Assembly: GCA_964058845.1 (NCBI GenBank)
Contig: CAXKVR010000242.1
Location: forward strand, 59,254 to 123,253
DNA from: Carex sylvatica
Lineage: Eukaryota; Streptophyta; Magnoliopsida; Poales; Cyperaceae
Reading direction: 5' to 3'
Length of the DNA stretch: 64,000 nt
A model generated the notes under the pieces. The model saw only the letters and a list, made by a program, of their open reading frames with translations. It had not been told where the DNA came from and ran no database searches. The translations under genes were made by a program, and so were the position numbers. Positions 23,214-35,231 of this stretch are shown here, piece after piece. Within the stretch, counting starts at the first letter, position 1; every line of letters begins with the position of its first letter.

Positions 23214-23610
23214 ATGCTAGCATGCTATGCGTAGCATAGAGGGCCTCCGTGCAATGGCTCAATATTAGACTTTTCAAAATTCTAACGGTCGATCCGAACC
23301 GTTCATCTTGTTCTCCATACTAATATGTGTTTGGAGACCAAATTTTATATTTTTTGGAATTTCTTTACTATTTGTTTAGATTTATTGAAAATCGCTGTTT
23401 TCAGCAAATTTGGACTATAAAAAAAGAGCGATTTTCAATAAATCTAAACAAATAGTAAACAAAATTCCATAAAATGTAAAATTTGGTCTCCAAACACATA
23501 TTAATATGGAGAACAAGATGAACGGTTCGGATCGACCGTTAGAATTTTAAAAAGTCGAATATTGAGCCGTTGCACGGAGGCCCTCTATGCTACGCATAGC
23601 ATGCTAGCAT
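23214..23610. mobile_element. Near-perfect palindromic MITE
   Basis: The element reads atgctagcatgctatgcgta at the left and its near-exact inverse, tacgcatagcatgctagcat, at the right. The mirror continues almost unbroken through gagggcctccgtgcaa, the aacggtcgatccgaaccgtt region and gtttggagaccaaatttta to a small central loop near 23410. The arms are about 190 bases each with only a few mismatches. No coding. Confidence 0.85.
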
Positions 23611-25190
23611 GTTCCTTTATATATATATATATATTTAATCTCTATTGTACATTTGTTATTAGTGAAGTGTGTTATTCAAATAAAAAATACAAATGTGTGG
23701 AAGTGCTCACTTGCAAAATGATGTACTTATCCAATTTCTGAAACAAGAAAGCAAAGGTATAAAACTTAAAAATAAGGAGGGTGCATTTGAAATTACTCCA
23801 TGCTAATAGTTAAGCAGTAGTTGGAACAGTTGAAAGAAGTTAGATACCGGTCAAATAGACTACTGTTTTGAGCCACAAAATGGGCAGCCATATAAAACAT
23901 TGCAGCCAGGATATATTATTGTATTAAAAAATTGGGGCCCATGATTTGATTTCTATTTGTTATATTTCTAGACAAAAAGATGTATAGCCAAGAAGACAAT
24001 TCCAAATTTCCAAGGCAAGTGTTCAAATATAATTAAGGCAAAAGATTTTATTGCTTTATTTTCATGAAACAGTGTAACTTGTTGCATGTAGCACCACTGC
24101 ACCAACCATTCCCTTCAATTATGACTCTCTTTTCATTTCTTTAATTCATATTGCATCTTTAACTTGCCTATATTGCAAACAACCTAGCTTAGCTATGACT
24201 TAGTTTCAAAGCTCAAAAGACAAATAATGGAAAGTTTATTGCATACTAAATCAGCAGTGCTTGTCAAAATCAACTTTATTATAAAAAAGGATATTGACCG
24301 AGTTATTTTGCCTTCACGCAGCGCACAATCAATAGAAACAAATTGAATAAGTATATAACTAGTACGTTGCATGAAGCCAAACCAACTCTGACGATATCTT
24401 TGCCCTAAAGTGATCGCAGAACAAATAAAATTGGAGAAATTGTTTAATTAATTCATGTTTAATGTGTCAAAAATAAGTTTTTTTATTCACCACAATTTCC
24501 GTATATTATGCAGAAAATCTATTTATTATATTGCAAACATTATATATTGATACTATCTAACTATACATTGACACTAATTTATTCGAAAATGGTGACAAGT
24601 AATATAAAAAATAATAATTGGATAAGACAAAATTATAAATAAATTTCCCAAAATTAAATAGATGGCGTACAAAGTTTGTTGAAATTGACCATCATTGTAC
24701 TATTTAACAGTCTAAGATGAATGCATCAAATGGTGATCAAGACTTCAACTTAATTATTTTCTATTGAATATTCCATTATTTAAATTGGTTTGTAATGCAA
24801 TCAAATTTTCCATTGAATGTTCCAGTCTCTTGCAAAACAATAAAAAAGAAAAGAAAAACTACTTCAACTATCCCTTAAGTCATTAACATAACTAATTTCA
24901 TCCACAAAAATAAACTATAGTCATTTTAACGTACTTATTCTCTCTAGCCAATAATATGCCGCAATGCATAAAAAACTGAATTACCATCATATTCTTGGAT
25001 CATTTAACATTCTAAACACACACACACACACACACACACACGCCGTTTATTGAATTTAACATTCTACTCAAATGATGCAATTTCAGATCAATATGGATCG
25101 GCTAAGTTTAGCGAAATCTGCTCTCTTTAGCGGAATGCTTCAATATACTAGTTTAAAATTTGTTAAGCTCAAGTCATGAGTAAAATAAAT
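23611..25190. other. Intergenic DNA with TA and CA microsatellites
   Basis: No gene recognised. A (TA)n tract follows the palindromic element at 23619-23633 and a (CA)n tract lies at 25013-25041. No open frame of protein character on either strand. Confidence 0.5.
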
Positions 25191-25530
25191 GAGTGAGGCT
25201 ACTATATTATATGCACAGCGTAAATTGATTCAAGCTATATGTCATAGATTAATTTTTTTTTTAAATTCAAATTATATTAACTATTTTTTAGGTAAGTAAA
25301 AATCACTACTTCCAAACGGTCTAATTTTTTTTTGAAGAAGTGATATCACTTATCTAAAATAATAATAATATTTTTTTTTAAAATGTAAAATTCGGTCTTC
25401 ACATACATTTAATATTGATATCGTGTTACACATCAGATGATCTATTGTCTAAGCATTAAATATATATACAAAAAAAAAAAATCATAGTATAGACCGTTTT
25501 ACGCTATGCAAAGTATATATGTAGCCTAAC
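25191..25530. mobile_element. Decayed MITE with GAGTGAGGCTAC end
   Basis: The left tip gagtgaggctactatat is matched, with differences, by the inverse of tatatatgtagcctaac at 25514-25530. Inner arms share gcaaagt/gcgta-type words but have diverged. It belongs with the 6.3 and 18.8 kb elements. Confidence 0.45.
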
Positions 25531-26226
25531 TTTACATAAATAATAAGCTCTTGTTCTGCGTTACCCTCTACCGGAAAAATAAAATTACGCGTGTGAGGAG
25601 AAATTTGTCCATTCGGATCCTAATTTTGGTCTTTGAAATCCGCTGCAATCTCTAGCTGTGAACAGTATTTTTGAAATTCCTGAAATTTTGAATTCATCCG
25701 TTCAATTTTTTCTATTCACACATCTCAAAACACCTAGATATTCTGTACACGCATCTCAAAATGAAACAGTTCAACGGCTGAATTAAAAAAAACAGAGATT
25801 TAAAAACACTGTTCACACACAAAAATTTCACCAGATTCGTTTCCTAATTTTGGTGGTTGCTTGCACGTAGTCATGCATACACATCAGCACATGCAGCTTG
25901 ATAGTGTGAGCATGTTCAAGGGCTTGCCAGTTGACTGTTGAGCAATCTTTTTCATGTACTATTATCTTCCGCAAATGCAATTCCATCTAAACTGTCCCTC
26001 AGTAGGGTATGACAAAATTTTAGGGTGCAACATAATTTTACAATTATTTTTAATGTTAAGTAATTTTTTATAATTTTTTTTTCTGAGAATAGTATAGAAA
26101 TGAATGTATATGTTTTGAGAAAATTATTTTCAGAAACAGTAAAAAAATTATAATTTTTTTAGTTTAAAATATATTTTTTATAATTTTTTATGACAAAAGT
26201 ATTAAAATTTGAGCCAATATATATAT
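25531..26226. other. Intergenic DNA
   Basis: No gene recognised. A weak inverted pair around acacatctcaaaacacct / cacgcatctcaaaatgaaa near 25720-25765 could be another decayed element. Confidence 0.4.
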
Positions 26227-26609
26227 GAGGAAAGCTAGGGTGTGATGTGCTCACCAAGAAGATTTGGTAAACACAACTCCAAAAACATATCGGATCGGCT
26301 TCAAACGGAAAATCTAAACCATTTAAATCCATGTACTTAATGAGTGATGCATGTAAAAGCAAAATTTTGAAAGTTTCGAATTCATTTGCTACAAGGTCAA
26401 ACGGTCAAAGAAACAATGAAAAATGAATATATAAAATAACTTATAAAAGGTTCATTTCTTTGACCGCTTGACCTTGTAACAAATGAATTCGAAGTTTTCA
26501 AAATTTTGCATGTACATGCATCACTTATGAAGTACATGGATTTCAACGGTTTGGATTTGTCGTTTAAAACCGATTCGATATACTTTTGGAGTTGTGCTCA
26601 CCAAACTCT
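26227..26609. mobile_element. Foldback MITE cut by the CACTA end
   Basis: The left arm (gaggaaagctagggtgtgat, then gtgctcaccaagaag and catgtacttaatgagtgatgc) is mirrored in the right arm (tgcatcacttatgaagtaca, then gttgtgctcaccaaact). The centre is near 26435, between aaggtcaaacggtcaaaga and ctttgaccgcttgacctt. The last 30 or so bases of the right arm are missing, replaced by the CACTA-like terminus at 26610. The full right end is seen in another copy at 32332-32455. Confidence 0.75.
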
Positions 26610-27049
26610 CACTACTACAAAAAAAAATAATCATTTTATATCGGTTGAAATCGCGTTTCACCATCGGGGTCTGATCCGATGCATATCGTCCCGATAGGAA
26701 ATGTTTACCCGTACGCCATCGGTATGAGCCAATGGCATTAAGCTCCAACGTGATCGGTTAAAACTTAGGGACCGACGAAAATATTAGTCTTTTAGCCGTT
26801 AAATGTGCCGTTAAAATAGAAACACCATCGCCTCTGGGTGTTATTAGCCGTTAGAAAAAGTGTATTACACCATCGGATGTGTTTGAGTTGGCATTTGCAT
26901 GTCGTAGTTTGCCATCTATTATTACTTTGGACCATTGGTGATTTCTTTTTATATATTTGATTATATATGCCTGTATTAATTAGGGGCTAGCCTCCATTTA
27001 TATATAGCAATAAATATATATATATATAGAAAGAGAGAGAGAGAGGGGG

Positions 27050-27466
27050 GGTTGGCTACTCTACTTACATAAGCATATGAGTGTATATACTTATAAGTCA
27101 TTTTTTGTTTTCAAAATCTAAAAAGTCGATCTGAACCGTTAGATGTGATCTCTATATTGAAATGTGCTTGGAGACCAAATTTTATATTTTTCTGAATTTT
27201 TTTACTATTTATTAAGCCACTTTGAAAATCGCTGATCCAACGATGGCTTAACAAAACAGTAAAATCAGAAGCCACTATTGGATCAACGATTTTCAAAGTG
27301 GCTTAATAAATAGTAAAAAATTCAGAAAAATATAAATTTTGGTCTTCAAACATATTTTAATATAGAGATCACATCTAACGGTTCAGATCGACTTTTTGAA
27401 TTTTGAAAAAAAAAATGACTTGCAAGCATATACCTTCATATGCTTATGTAAGTAGAGTATCTAACC
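27050..27466. mobile_element. Hairpin MITE flanked by GA/TA microsatellites
   Basis: Full-length family member. The end ggttggctactctacttaca is mirrored by tgtaagtagagtatctaacc. The centre has ctgatccaacgatgg ... ccactattggatcaacg around an aacaaaacagtaaaatcag spacer. (TA)n(GA)n lies on the left and (TC)n(TA)n on the right, so the element sits in a microsatellite that is itself mirrored. Confidence 0.85.
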
Positions 27467-27468
27467 CC

Positions 27469-27526
<58 letters not shown>

Positions 27527-27929
27527 ACCCCTCTCTAGATCTGTATATATAGCACCAAATCAAATACAAATAATATGCAGCAATTAAGCAAGATAATATA
27601 GAATACCGACACACATATATATAGAACAATGCATGCAGCACTAAATTAACCAACATAATTAATTTGTAGCATTAAATTAATCCAAGTACCATCATTAATT
27701 AACCTATATGTTCTGTTGCAACAAATTAGAATCATCCCCAATACATACCAGATCAATCACACACCGGTCTCCTCCACCCGTATGACTAAACTAAAGCCAG
27801 CAATGGATCTTTCAAAAATGACACCACTACTAGTTGCACTTACATCAAAAAACTACCAGCATTGTACTTATATCAGTTAATAGCAAAACACAACCATTAA
27901 TTTACTGCTTACACAATGTACATCACAAT

Positions 27930-29970
27930 TACCTAAAGTTTTGAATTTCCCTCCTCATAAAGTTGTAGTGGTAGAACATACTCCAACATGTACCAGCACC
28001 ACTGATCACAAATTGAAGCCAGTTCTGCGAGAGGATATGGATGCTGTGGTAGGTGATACTGCATATATTTAACAACTTAAAAATCAGTGCATGTATGATT
28101 ATTTAAGAACTTAAAAATCAGTGCATGATAGAAACAAATTGACATACCTAATGTGGAAATCGTTTAGCATAGTGACGGATGATGAAATACATATTTTTCA
28201 TCACATAGTATCCGCACTCCTAGTTACATACTTGCTGTGGAGACTGAAAATAGAGTTTGAAAACAAAATCAAGCTTCTGTGAGTCTAAACTTCAAAAGTA
28301 CATATACTAAGGTAGCAATAACTAAGCCACACAACAAGAGGCTAATGATATAAACTAAGTACACCACAATTTTCATTGACATGTACTGGTGAAGGGGTAT
28401 AGTATATTCAATGACAGCCAAATACTGTTCAACTATCCTCTGTACTGGTTCCTTGATGTTTCCTTTATGTTTGAACTTGAAATAAGTTCAAATAAAATAC
28501 TCTATTAAATTTTATAATACCTCATACATTTTTCAGTCACAAGTTTGTCTCTCCTCCGATTGTTGTTCAGTCTCCCGTAGATATTCGGCATAAGCCCTAC
28601 AATTAATAAAGGTCAGTGTGGTACTTATCCTAAGAATTTATCACGTAGATCAGATTAATACTTTGCATTTTACATAATAATAATTTTGCTTACTCTCGCA
28701 AATGAGATTCGATTGCGAACACCCTGCCATCCACAAAGTTGGAGTCGATGCAATACACCACATGCATTCTTGAAAGTATCACAAGCAGTACCCAATGATC
28801 CCTACAATTAAAGTAATAGTAATAAATCAATATGGACTTGTGATTTAGGGAGAAGAAATATGAGTGAACTCTATGATATTACCTCTCGTGATACGTTGCA
28901 AAGATTATTGTATTGTCCTTTAACCTCAGCAAGTTTCTGATGCAGTACTGCAATGAAGCTTATTTACAGTGTTGAATCATTATTGCGCACATCATGCCTG
29001 CATCCATATGTCCAATGAACAGGTTGTTTTTCTCTCCGCAAGGAATAATGGTGTTGCAATACCCGAAAATTATGATTGTCAGGGTAGAGGAGGAAGGAGG
29101 AAACAATGAAGAGAATAAATATGTTTAAAAAAATACGATCTCATAGGGAATATATTTGTATGATGGAAATGTCCAGCGGCCGCCAAGTCATGAAATTCCT
29201 GAGTTCCACAAATCCTACTGAGATATAGAAGCTATCAGCCCTAGTTTTGCCCGAAAGGATTTCGCACACCCATCTATCTCCTTTTGATAGGGGGGTCTGA
29301 AGATATTCCGCATGGAGCTGTTGAACGTGCTCTCCAAGCTATTGTAACAATTTCACACTGACAAGCGGTAACCGTTGGCCATTGTCACCTACCAATGACA
29401 CTTCCTGCAACAACCAATTGCATACATGGTTAAACAAATAAAAAGTGTGTTCACGTTAATGAGAATATTTAGTAAATAATTTATTAATTTGACCTCTGCA
29501 AGACTGATCCCCATCTTCGGCTCCAACGACATCCCGGAGGATTTCTGCTCCGACAACATCCCGGAGGAAAACACTGCCTAGAACCGGTACAGGTAGAGGT
29601 AAGTGGCTATATGTCTCGCTTATTCTTCCAAAAAACACCAGCACATGCCCTGGTAGGATGGCATCACCGTAACATGATTGAAACTCAGTGAGAGGATAAA
29701 CATGCCTGTTTGCAACAACGACTGGTCCCTGACCATAGTTGATACTCACAGTGCATCTCCTTACCTCCTGCATGCAGATGTAATTAAGTAGAAGATATTT
29801 AATTAAATCAAAAGTCTATTAAATCAAATAAGAATTAATCCAACAAAGTACAATAAAGAGATGTGGACTTACCTCGATCGAGTCCAAGGGATGTGGACTT
29901 GCTGCTTTTCGCTTGGATGCTTTTGATGTATTTGTTGCTGCTGCATTGCGGCTTGAATTTATGACAATCT
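27930..29970 (-). pseudogene. Decayed Ulp1-like (C48) peptidase of the CACTA element
   Basis: Minus-strand exon-like blocks, from 5' to 3'. Near 29970-29875: NAAATNTSKASKRKAASPHP, with donor gtaagt. Near 29764-29488: VVVANRHVYPLTEFQS and LPLPVPVLGS, resembling the domain that precedes the peptidase in plant Ulp1-like transposon proteins. Near 29404-29150: WVCEILSGKTRADSFYISVG and RPLDISIIQIYSL, broken by one in-frame TAG near 29343. Near 28800-28695: DHWVLLVILSRMHVVYCIDS, with the catalytic His and Asp. Near 28215-28145: ECGYYVMKNMYFIIRHYAK, with the catalytic Cys, preceded by another stop. A last block near 28070-27940 reads ELASICDQWCWYMLEYV. Stops make it a pseudogene, although the catalytic triad is still readable. 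It would have cleaved SUMO-like conjugates; its role in the element is unknown. Confidence 0.75.
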
Positions 29971-30112
29971 TGAAACAATGAAGCACTCTATGTTATTTTC
30001 TAGTAAGGCAAAGTATTGCTTGCATATATATATTTCATGTTATAGAATAATTAAATCTCAGAAAAAAAATACCCAAAATCCTACCTAACATAACACACAT
30101 CATCACTTTCCA

Positions 30113-30306
30113 CAGGAAATAAATCTGCTACTATCCTAAAGGGATTGTAGGGTCCTATTATCCCAAATCCAACCTGTCATTTTTTTTGAGATTCGTGCAT
30201 AGAAAATAACTTCTATAGAGATTCGTACAACTCAAAAAATTAAAGGTTGGATTTAGAATAACAGGACCCTACAATCCACCCAAGGATTGTAGCAGATTCA
30301 TTTCCC
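30113..30306. mobile_element. Short MITE inside the CACTA element
   Basis: Arms of about 65 bases: aggaaataaatctgctacta, then ggattgtagggtcct and ccaaatccaacct at the left, mirrored by aggttggatttagaataaca, aggaccctacaatcc and tagcagattcatttcc at the right. A ccac word follows both ends but is too short to prove a duplication. Confidence 0.75.
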
Positions 30307-30317
30307 CACACAAAACA

Positions 30318-30510
30318 CAAACATCCATATAAGCTAGCTAGTTATGCATCAACTAACCTAAAGAAGTGCATCATCACTTAAGCACAGCCAAAACAAAACA
30401 CAAACAGCCAGATAATTAAGCTAGCTATGCATCAACTAACTTAAAGAAGTGCATCATCACTTCCATAAAGCACAGACAAAACAAAACACGAACATACAAT
30501 TAATATCACA
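30318..30510. repeat. Tandem duplication of about 95 bp
   Basis: Two copies in a row of a block containing aaaacacaaaca, agctagctatgcatcaacta, and aaagaagtgcatcatcactt. They differ by small indels. Confidence 0.8.
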
Positions 30511-31440
30511 TCAAAATACTGAAATCTAAATAAGCTAAATATAGAGTCTTGCATGTGATTGGTACAAAACAAGCTGAGTATCCTCAGCGTCCTAAATGTG
30601 TAGTGCAATGGCTTCAATGTACATCATACTGCATTAGTGAATAAAATTAAAATTTCTGGTAGCGAATTGTACTTTTATGACATGCGACTTGCGAGCCTTG
30701 TCGTATGTGGTAATCTCAAATTTTTGCCAACTACTTGTCAGTCAGTGTTTCACTTTCCTCTTTCGTATTGTCCTCGGCGCTGTAGAGAGAGGCGATGACA
30801 ACATGGCTGTAGGCCATAAAATTCAAATATTAAAATAAGTTCTTCTTAGTCTAGAAAAATACGACAATCTGTTGTAACCTCACATCAAAAACCTAGAAAA
30901 CAGTAAATGCGAGGAAAAATCTCTAAAATCCCTACAATGTACAAAAACCAACAGAAACCATCACAAAAACCTTCAATAACCTATAAATTACACTATAAAA
31001 ACAGTAAGTGAGAGGGAGAATCCCTAAAAATCTCACATGAAAACATACAAAAACTAAAAAAATACTACAAAGATATATATATATATATATATACAGAGAG
31101 TGAGAGGGAGCGATTACCTTAACTTTGGTGACAAAGTCAATGAAGAGTGGCCAACTAGTGTGAGTGAGATGGAAAACCTAGTTTTAGAGACCTTTGGAGT
31201 TCTCGCTGCGGGAGGAGAGAGACTTTAATTTGTTAATTTGAAGTGATATATCGATCAATCTCGGAAAGTTGAAGTGACACCTAGGGTACGGATCAATTTT
31301 CAAGAATTTTTTTAAAAATTATTTGCCATCGGCTCTGTATCCTAATCATTTTTGTATATACTTAACAACATCAGTTCTTAATCCTGACCGTTGGCATATA
31401 TACTAATTTCATCGGTGCAATACGATGGTGTATTTGAAAA

Positions 31441-32331
31441 TCTTAGGAGACTCGCCTTCTGAGTGAAAAAGCTTCATTACGGATTGGGCCTATAGTATAG
31501 CAAACTTTCAGTTTAGGGTTCGACCATCCGATTTGAAATGGTGCATGCCAATATTCGTGCTACTTCAAATCTGTTGGTCATATTTAATTATATAATTAGC
31601 GTTACTTTAGAAAAATGATGAAGTTTAAAACTAAAAGTTTGGCGCTGGAAGAAAATTTGAGCTAAACCCTAAACCTTAAACCCTAAATCCTAATTAAGAG
31701 GCTCTATTAAAATTTAAATCGATATTATTAATTCAAATTACTATAATTTAAACATGTTAAAATTTAAATAATTTTTCAAGTTACTATAATTACAACTTAA
31801 TTGATTTTCGAAGTACGTACTAACAATCAATCCAAGCTGTTAAACATGCATGCATTATCTTTATATCTAGAGTATAATTAAAGGGACAATTATATTTTAA
31901 TATATTTTTAATAAGGAGGGATATTATACATTTTATTACAACAATCTATACTTAATTACAACTTCGAATTGTAACTTGATTTTGGAAGTCCTAACAGTCA
32001 ATCCAAGCCGTATGTTGAAACTAATTTTTTCCTGTGCAAAATTTAAATTATGATTGCTCTTAGTGTTTTCAGCTATTAAAGCAAATTGAAATTATTACAA
32101 TTTAACATGTTATTAAAGTTAAAATTATTAAATTATTATAATTTAACATGTTATTAAATTTAAATGATCAAATATTAAATTATGATTGCTTATATATACA
32201 ATGTCTCATTTATTTTAATTTTTAACATGATGTAATAATATTGTTGTAGGACTTTGTTTACAATTTAAATGATAAATTTAACATGTTAAAATTGAATTGA
32301 TCAAATATTAAATTATGATTGTTTATATATA
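31441..32331. other. AT-rich intergenic DNA
   Basis: No gene recognised. Repeated aatttaacatgttattaaa words (32100-32290) form a loose local repeat. The telomere-like run aaccctaaaccttaaaccct near 31665 is only about three degenerate units and is not a telomere. Confidence 0.45.
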
Positions 32332-32455
32332 CGCATCACTCATGAAGTACATGGATTTCAACAGTTTAGATTCGTCATTTAAAGTCGATTCGATATACTT
32401 TTGGAGTTGTGCTCACCAAACCTTCTTGGTGAGCACATCACACCCTAGCTTTGCT
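32332..32455. mobile_element. Half copy of the foldback MITE seen at 26.2 kb
   Basis: Reads gcatcactcatgaagtaca, gttgtgctcaccaaacc and ttcttggtgagcacatcaca, ending ctagctttgctc. It is the right arm of the same family as 26227-26609, with the terminal stem-loop intact. The left arm is absent. Confidence 0.75.
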
Positions 32456-34200
32456 CAAAGGAAATCGTCATCTTCAATATTTTACTTTTTAAAAATTATA
32501 TCTCTTCTTCAATATTTTTATTTTCAAAAGTTATTTTCTCTCTATCATTCTGATTTTTTTGTGACGTATACCCGCTCCGGATCCGAAACCACTCCGTATC
32601 CAAACCGGACCCGATAATCTACAAACAAGTTATGGGTATCTATCTACCCGGAATCAAAAGACTGGATTCGAAATATCTACGGATAGATAGGTATCCAGAT
32701 CCGGACCCGACCCGATTTGAAACAAATAAGTATATGGATTGAAATTCGAACCTGAACACTTTTAGAGTACGGATTCAAATATAATAGTATCCGATCCCAA
32801 CCCGACCCAATAGCACCTCTACTCTGAGTATACATTATAATTTAACTTAAATAAACAAAAATTTAAAGAATCAATATTTGATTTAATGATATATAATGTA
32901 ACTCTCTGTATGAAAAGTCGTTAGATCGAAATTTAAATAGAAAATTATTTATATAAAAATTAATAGGTTAGACCTCCAACTTATTACTTTATAAAAATAC
33001 AAAAAATATGAGAAAACGTATGATTTTATTCTTGCATTTACCGTTAATAATTGGGTTTATGTTTTTTATGAATGCGTCAATGCACTTGTTGTGCCATGAT
33101 CTGCAGCTGTTCATAATGAAATTTGAATTTCTGCCCGAATTTTTACCTCTGCTCATCTTATTTCTCTTTTCTTAAAATTAGAAAGATGTAACTTGATAGT
33201 CACTATTAAGAATTTCAAAAAAAAAAAAAAATTAGAAAGATAGGAATCGAGGTCTCCGAACTTTTAATTATGACAATCATCATTCCTTCCTTTTTCCCAG
33301 CTATGAAATCAATGACAATCAGCTCCCTAACAATTAATTTATTAATTGTTGGATGTTCATTTTGAAGTATGAAATTATCAGAGAATACCCTTTATATACA
33401 TTTATTTTTATGAATTATAATACTTTGTAATTTCCAATATCAATTTTAAAATAATAATGTTTCTTACGTAATGTTTGTTATTTTCATGTATTAAATAATA
33501 CTTTGATCAATTTAATTACTTATGAAAATATATCTTTCTTACAAAAAATAATGCATATAAATAAAAATTAAAAAATAAAATAGCCAACATTGCATGTACT
33601 ATGAATATTGAATCAAGTGCTTCAAAATATGCTATAACCTCTGAGAATATTCTGTTTTTTTTTTTCATATTTAAAATTGAACATTAAATATGAAATAGGA
33701 AGGATATTTTGGTGCATCCATATATAAACTTATAAAGTGAAATAACAAACTTAGGAGGGAAATTAATATCGAGTAATATAAAAATAGCTTATATGAAGGT
33801 TATAAAGGCTAAAACCTAAAGAACTTTAATAATGTATGATTTGGCATAAAAACGCTGAATAATTAAATTATGATGAAAAGCAACAGCTTAACGGCTGTTA
33901 GGTACCATTTTCAATGAAAGTGATTTATTTTATACCAACCATGTGACTAGGTTTTGGATGTATTTGAAATTTCCATTCTTTCATCAGAGAATCTTATCTT
34001 CATACAAAATAATGAAAAAAATTTATGTGATCATTTCCCCTTGTAACAAAAAAAAAATAAATAAGGTCATATCATACATATCAATTCTCAGATAAAATTT
34101 TCTCATAATGAGATATAATCCTCGTTCATCTCCAAATAGATAAATTAAATAGGTTACATCAATCATCAATGTGCACACATGGCACATGCCAGTTGGTAAT
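32456..34200. other. Intergenic DNA with a transposon-like GC patch
   Basis: At 32570-32825 there are many ggatccg / gacccga / atccgatccc words, like the subterminal regions of hAT elements, but no ends were found. The rest is AT-rich with no open frame of protein character. Confidence 0.4.
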
Positions 34201-34243
<43 letters not shown>

Positions 34244-34250
34244 GAGAGAG
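34201..34250. repeat. TA then GA microsatellite
   Basis: (TA)n at about 34204-34239 followed by (GA)n up to 34250, directly abutting the hairpin MITE. A mirrored (TC)n(TA)n tract follows at 34667-34708. Confidence 0.9.
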
Positions 34251-34667
34251 ATGGACTATGGTACATTGCAATGCATAGGTATTTTTGTGCATTGGACCAT
34301 AAATCACCGGATTCAAAGTCCAAATGACCGATCCAAACTGTTCATCATGTTCTCCATATTAATATGTGCTTGGAGACCAAATTTTACATTTTTTGGAATT
34401 GTTTTACTATTTATTAAGCCACTTTGAAAATCACTGATCCAACGGTGCCTTTTGATTTTACTGTTACCGTTGGATCAGCGATTTTCAAAGTGGCTTAATA
34501 AATAGTAAAAGAATTCCAAAAAATGTAAAATTTGGTCTCCACGCACAAATTAATATGGAGAACAAGACAAACGGTTTGGATTGGTCATTTGGACTTTGAA
34601 TCGGTGATTTATGGTCCAATGCACTAAAATGCCTATGCATTGCAATGTGCAATGTACCATAGCCCAT
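34251..34667. mobile_element. Hairpin MITE, 'atggactatggtac' end type
   Basis: Ends atggactatggtacattgca and tgcaatgtaccatagcccat are inverted. The interior shares the common core (tgtgcttggagaccaaattt; ctgatccaacggtgcc ... ttaccgttggatcagcg). Embedded between TA/GA and TC/TA microsatellites. Confidence 0.85.
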
Positions 34668-34676
34668 CTCTCTCTC

Positions 34677-34710
<34 letters not shown>

Positions 34711-35130
34711 GGTTGGCTACTATGCTTATATAAGCATATTCCCACATATGCTTATAACTCATTTTTGTGTTTCCAATATTCAAATGGTTGATCTGAACCG
34801 TTAGATGTGATCTCTATATTGAAATGTGCTTGGAGACCAAATTTTATATTTTTCTGAATATTTTTACTATTTATTAAGCCACTTTGAAAATCACTGATTC
34901 AACGGTGACTTAACAAAACAGTAAAATCAGAAGTCACTGTTGGATCAGAGATTTTCAAATTGACTTAATAAATAGTAAAAAATTCAGAAAAATATAAAAT
35001 TTGGTCTCCAAGCACATTTCAATATAGAGATCATATCTAACGGTTTATATCAACCATTTGAACATTGGAAACACAAAAATTAGTTATAAGCATATGTGGG
35101 AATATACCTATGTAAGCACAGTAGTCAACC
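34711..35130. mobile_element. Hairpin MITE, 'ggttggctac' end type
   Basis: Ends ggttggctactatgcttata and tatgtaagcacagtagtcaacc-type inverse. The common core and central inverted ctgattcaacggtgac / gtcactgttggatcagag are present. It is flanked by (TA)n on the left and (TATC)n(TA)n on the right. Confidence 0.85.
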
Positions 35131-35134
35131 TCTA

Positions 35135-35228
<94 letters not shown>
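35131..35228. repeat. TATC then TA microsatellite
   Basis: About eight TATC units followed by roughly thirty TA units, directly after a hairpin MITE. Confidence 0.95.

Positions 35229-35231
<3 letters not shown>

Larger units (their letters stand above)
26610..31440 (-). mobile_element. CACTA-like element, right end lost
   Basis: The left terminus is CACTACTACAAAAAAAA, as in CACTA (En/Spm) elements, followed by subterminal words ccatcgg, accgatgg-like and gccgtta repeated through 26950. Similar ccatcgg / cgatggtg words recur at 31325-31430, marking the other subterminal region, but no terminal gtagtg was found there. Inside is a minus-strand Ulp1-like peptidase gene, a cargo known in plant CACTA and Mutator-like elements. 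No tnpA/tnpD-type transposase was recognised. Later hairpin MITEs (27050-27466 and 30113-30306) have inserted. The right edge is approximate. Confidence 0.65.

Noticed and set aside
31660..31692. Telomere-like aaccctaaacc run
   Set aside because: Only about three degenerate units; too short and irregular for a telomere or an interstitial telomeric repeat.
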